A stretch of 64,000 nucleotides of DNA, taken from assembly GCA_020634375.1 (NCBI GenBank), contig JACKBX010000007.1, positions 1 through 64,000 of the forward strand, written 5' to 3'. The position numbers and the translations under genes are program-made. The notes under the pieces were generated by a model. It ran no database searches, was not told the origin of the DNA, and was given only the letters and a program-made list of their open reading frames with translations. The first letter of the stretch is position 1; the number at the start of each line of letters is the position of its first letter. This document shows positions 61,974 to 64,000 of this stretch, piece after piece. This stretch comes from Ardenticatenaceae bacterium (GTDB lineage Bacteria; Chloroflexota; Anaerolineae; Promineifilales; Promineifilaceae).

Positions 61974-63188
61974 TCAGTATTCGGTATTCAGTTTTGCTCT
62001 TGCTTCGCGCACAATGGTCGCCGCTTCCGTGGCGATATTGGCCAGGGCGGTGATGTGCCCCATTTTGCGGCCGGGGCGGGCTTCGGCTTTGCCGTAGAGG
62101 TGCAGTTTGACGTGGGGGTGGGTAAGTACGGCCGTCCAATCAGGGTGGTTGCTGGGTTCTGACTGCTGGTCGTTGGCAGGAAACCACAAGTCGCCAAGCA
62201 AGTTGGCCATGGCGGCAGCACGCAGGTAGCGGGTGCTGCCCAAAGGCAGGCCGCAAATGGCACGCAGTTGCTGCTCAAATTGGCTGGTGACGCACGCTTC
62301 GATGGTCAGGTGGCCGGAGTTGTGTGGTCGGGGAGCGATTTCGTTGAGCAGGAGACGGCCGTTTCCCAACAAAAAGAACTCCACGCACAACACTCCCACC
62401 ACGTCCAGCCCTTCCAGCACGGCCCGCGTCAGGCGAACGGCTTCCTGCGTGACCCCTGGCGGCACGTCCGCCGGAGCCTGCGAAATGTCCAGAATGTGGT
62501 GAACGTGGCTGTTTTCGATCTGGCCGTAATGGGCGAAAGAACCGTCCAGCCCGCGTGCGGCCACCATCGAAACCTCGCGCTCAAATTCCACAAATCCTTC
62601 CAAAATGGCGGGTTGGTGGTGGATGGCCTCCCAGGCATTTGCAGCAAGAGATTGGCGATTGGCGATTGACGGTTGGCGATTGACCATTGGCGATTGACCA
62701 TTGGCAATTAGCACCTGCCCTTTACCATCATAGCCGGAAGTGGCGGTTTTGAGGATGGCGGGGGTGCCGATTTTTTCTAATCCAGTCAGCAAGGTTTCTA
62801 ACGAGGTTACTTCCGCAAATGGCGCGGTGGGTAAGCCTTGAGCGACGAAGAATTGTTTTTCGCGCAGGCGATTTTGGGCGACGTGTAAGACGTTTGCGCC
62901 GGGGCGGAGGGGGGCGAATTCTTGGCAGGCAACGGCCGTTTGCGTTGGAACATTCTCAAATTCATACGTCACCACGTCCACACTTTGGGCGAAGTGCTGC
63001 ACCGCATCTAAATCCTCATAGGCGGCGGCAAATTCCTTGTCAGCAATCTGGCCCGTCGGCGAATCGCTGTCTGGTGAAAGGACATGGATGCGGTAGCCCA
63101 TTTGCCGGGCGGCAATGGTTAACATGCGCCCAAGTTGGCCGCTGCCGAGGATGCCAATGGTGGCAGGGGGAAGGATTTTATTGCTCAT
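61974..63188 (-). CDS. purK: N5-carboxyaminoimidazole ribonucleotide synthase
   Basis: A 404-residue ATP-grasp enzyme making N5-CAIR from AIR, bicarbonate and ATP; it acts with PurE. N-terminal IGILGSGQLGRMLTIAARQMGY, VVTYEFENVP, ILKTATSGYDGKGQ, VEFEREVSMVAARG and LNEIAPRPHNSGHLTIEACVTSQFEQQLRA are typical. Between GKGQVLIANG and AANAWEA there is a 21-residue insert encoded by nine 7-bp repeats (62651-62713), in the ATP-grasp loop; 63 bases keep the frame. The last codons are also part of a 7-bp repeat. The start overlaps the upstream membrane-protein gene by 11 bases. Confidence 0.95.
   Translation of the reverse strand: MSNKILPPATIGILGSGQLGRMLTIAARQMGYRIHVLSPDSDSPTGQIADKEFAAAYEDLDAVQHFAQSVDVVTYEFENVPTQTAVACQEFAPLRPGANVLHVAQNRLREKQFFVAQGLPTAPFAEVTSLETLLTGLEKIGTPAILKTATSGYDGKGQVLIANGQSPMVNRQPSIANRQSLAANAWEAIHHQPAILEGFVEFEREVSMVAARGLDGSFAHYGQIENSHVHHILDISQAPADVPPGVTQEAVRLTRAVLEGLDVVGVLCVEFFLLGNGRLLLNEIAPRPHNSGHLTIEACVTSQFEQQLRAICGLPLGSTRYLRAAAMANLLGDLWFPANDQQSEPSNHPDWTAVLTHPHVKLHLYGKAEARPGRKMGHITALANIATEAATIVREARAKLNTEY
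62651..62713. repeat. Nine heptanucleotide units inside purK
   Basis: ATTGGCG, ATTGGCG, ATTGACG, GTTGGCG, ATTGACC, ATTGGCG, ATTGACC, ATTGGCA, ATTAGCA in tandem: 63 bases, so 21 codons are added without a frameshift. Confidence 0.9.
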
Positions 63189-63825
63189 TTGATAACCACG
63201 CCTGGCAATCTACTGGCGGAAAATCTACGGGTGTAAGCTGCCAGTTTGTTTTGATTCTTGTTTCCGAATTTTCATAGACATAAATACAGGCGGTTTCACC
63301 TGTTGATTTATTGCTGTGCCGGGCATAACAGGCAAATAGATAGTCATTATTACCGTTTTTGCTATTATCCGTTACTGTCCAGATATGGTTGTCTTCTAGC
63401 AGGCGAAAACCAGAAAAATCTTGTCTTGGGTTAAGCATATTTTCGTAGTAGTTCTTAACATCTTCAACGGAATCAATGGTGGACGATTCTTGTTGATATT
63501 GCCAAGAGGTCGGTGCTATTAAAATCCCATTGGCGTATTCTGGAAAATAGCAGTTGCCGGTTAAGAAGTGAAGGGCATGGGTCTCTACTATCCAGGGATA
63601 GATGACAAAAATGAGCAGAATAGAAATGGCAGAAAGCAAAATAAGCAGAAGCCAAAGAGAGAGTGGTGCCGAAACGAGGACAAACACTGCCCGTTTCCCC
63701 CTATCGAATAAAGTTGGCATGGCACGTTGAGCAAACAATCTTTGCGATAGTTTGTACATGATGAGTATGCTGATAAGTAACGCCACGAGGAGTGTCGTCA
63801 GAAAAACGGCTTGTATAGGAGTCAT
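63178..63825 (-). CDS. Membrane protein of unknown function in the purine cluster
   Basis: A 215-residue protein with two membrane segments (AVFLTTLLVALLISILIMY at residues 6-24 and LWLLLILLSAISILLIFVIYPWIV at about 57-80) and an outside domain of about 130 residues with four cysteines (GNCYFPE, FACYARH, TACIYVY, DCQAWL). No family is recognised. It lies between purE and purK and overlaps purK by 11 bases, so it is co-expressed with them. Confidence 0.7.
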   Translation of the reverse strand: MTPIQAVFLTTLLVALLISILIMYKLSQRLFAQRAMPTLFDRGKRAVFVLVSAPLSLWLLLILLSAISILLIFVIYPWIVETHALHFLTGNCYFPEYANGILIAPTSWQYQQESSTIDSVEDVKNYYENMLNPRQDFSGFRLLEDNHIWTVTDNSKNGNNDYLFACYARHSNKSTGETACIYVYENSETRIKTNWQLTPVDFPPVDCQAWLSNEQ

Positions 63826-63844
63826 TGGTTTAATGGTCTCGTGA

Positions 63845-64000
63845 CTATTTTTCAGGCGGCAAAGTGTCGCTCAGAACTTTTTCTGTTTGTGCCTGGCGAA
63901 AATGTTCGAGTTTTTGGCGATATTCAGGGTATTTGTTGCCCAAGATGGCAATGGCCAGCAGGGCAGCGTTTTTCGCGCCTGATTTGCCGATTGCCATTGT
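63845..64000 (-). CDS. purE: N5-carboxyaminoimidazole ribonucleotide mutase, C-terminal part
   Basis: The window edge cuts this gene; its last 51 residues are visible. They read MAIGKSGAKNAALLAIAILGNKYPEY in part, where the AIGKSGAKNAALLA segment is the conserved C-terminal helix of PurE. PurE converts N5-CAIR to CAIR, the step after PurK. The stop TAG is at 63847-63845. It is the most upstream visible gene of the purine cluster. Confidence 0.9.
   Translation of the reverse strand, partial: TMAIGKSGAKNAALLAIAILGNKYPEYRQKLEHFRQAQTEKVLSDTLPPEK

Noticed and set aside
1..64000. tRNA or rRNA genes
   Set aside because: None could be recognised on either strand by reading.

Overview
The window looks like chromosomal DNA of a filamentous-type Chloroflexota bacterium (Anaerolineae-like). 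This is inferred from the mix of lipoproteins with Thr/Pro-rich linkers, an ABC-F protein, B12-dependent MerR and purine genes; no rRNA or marker gene is present to prove it. A genome-wide signature runs through all of it: the 8-bp palindrome ACGGCCGT, counted by eye about 84 times between 17.8 and 64 kb (roughly one per 550 bp), in genes and between them. A second signature is a set of short intergenic clusters of 7-bp tandem repeats, often starting at stop codons.

Layout. 1-2334: two adjacent insertion sequences (an IS701/IS4-like element and an IS3-family element). The second cuts into the distal end of a giant CRISPR array (2335-17838, about 194 regular repeats of 36-37 bp, plus a corrupted stretch at 16436-17729). 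The repeat reads 3'-ACTGAAAC on the minus strand, so the array is most likely transcribed leftward from a leader at 17839-18008. 18009-29557: a type I CRISPR-Cas locus closest to subtype I-A by its Cas7. The interference genes are on the minus strand: a 75-aa ORF, cas8, a KTSC-domain gene, cas7, cas5 and cas6 from one promoter, and a WYL regulator with a cas3 of helicase-then-HD order in a second unit. Adaptation genes cas1-cas2-cas4 are on the plus strand. Between the two minus-strand units sits a candidate autoregulatory crRNA-like RNA (CreR type) whose pseudo-spacer matches the 5' leader of the cas8 operon.

29574-43124: housekeeping and metabolic genes (3-methyladenine glycosylase, VOC protein, EttA, acetyltransferases, an HU-like protein with a decayed duplicate, two M20 peptidases, histidine phosphatase, FGGY kinase) ending in a CarH/LitR-like B12 photoreceptor regulator with three 11-bp direct repeats in its own promoter. 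43235-46771: two surface lipoproteins, one of them LytR-CpsA-Psr. 46933-48145: a Thg1-like 3'-5' polymerase overlapping a P-loop kinase, a probable RNA repair pair with three palindromes upstream. 48360-55938: an unknown gene, a 42-bp minisatellite, two heavy-metal P1B ATPases and a MerR regulator. 55992-64000: a de novo purine cluster on the minus strand (purE, purK, purF, purD, purM, purN) interrupted by a membrane protein and a four-helix-bundle gene, with PurN fused to a DinB-like domain.

The defence region works as one unit: array and Cas6 make guides, Cas8/7/5 form the surveillance complex, Cas3 degrades targets, Cas1/2/4 add spacers, and the candidate CreR RNA would tie cas8-operon output to how much guide-loaded complex is free. 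Coordinates of repeats were read by eye; counts of repeats and of the palindrome are manual estimates.
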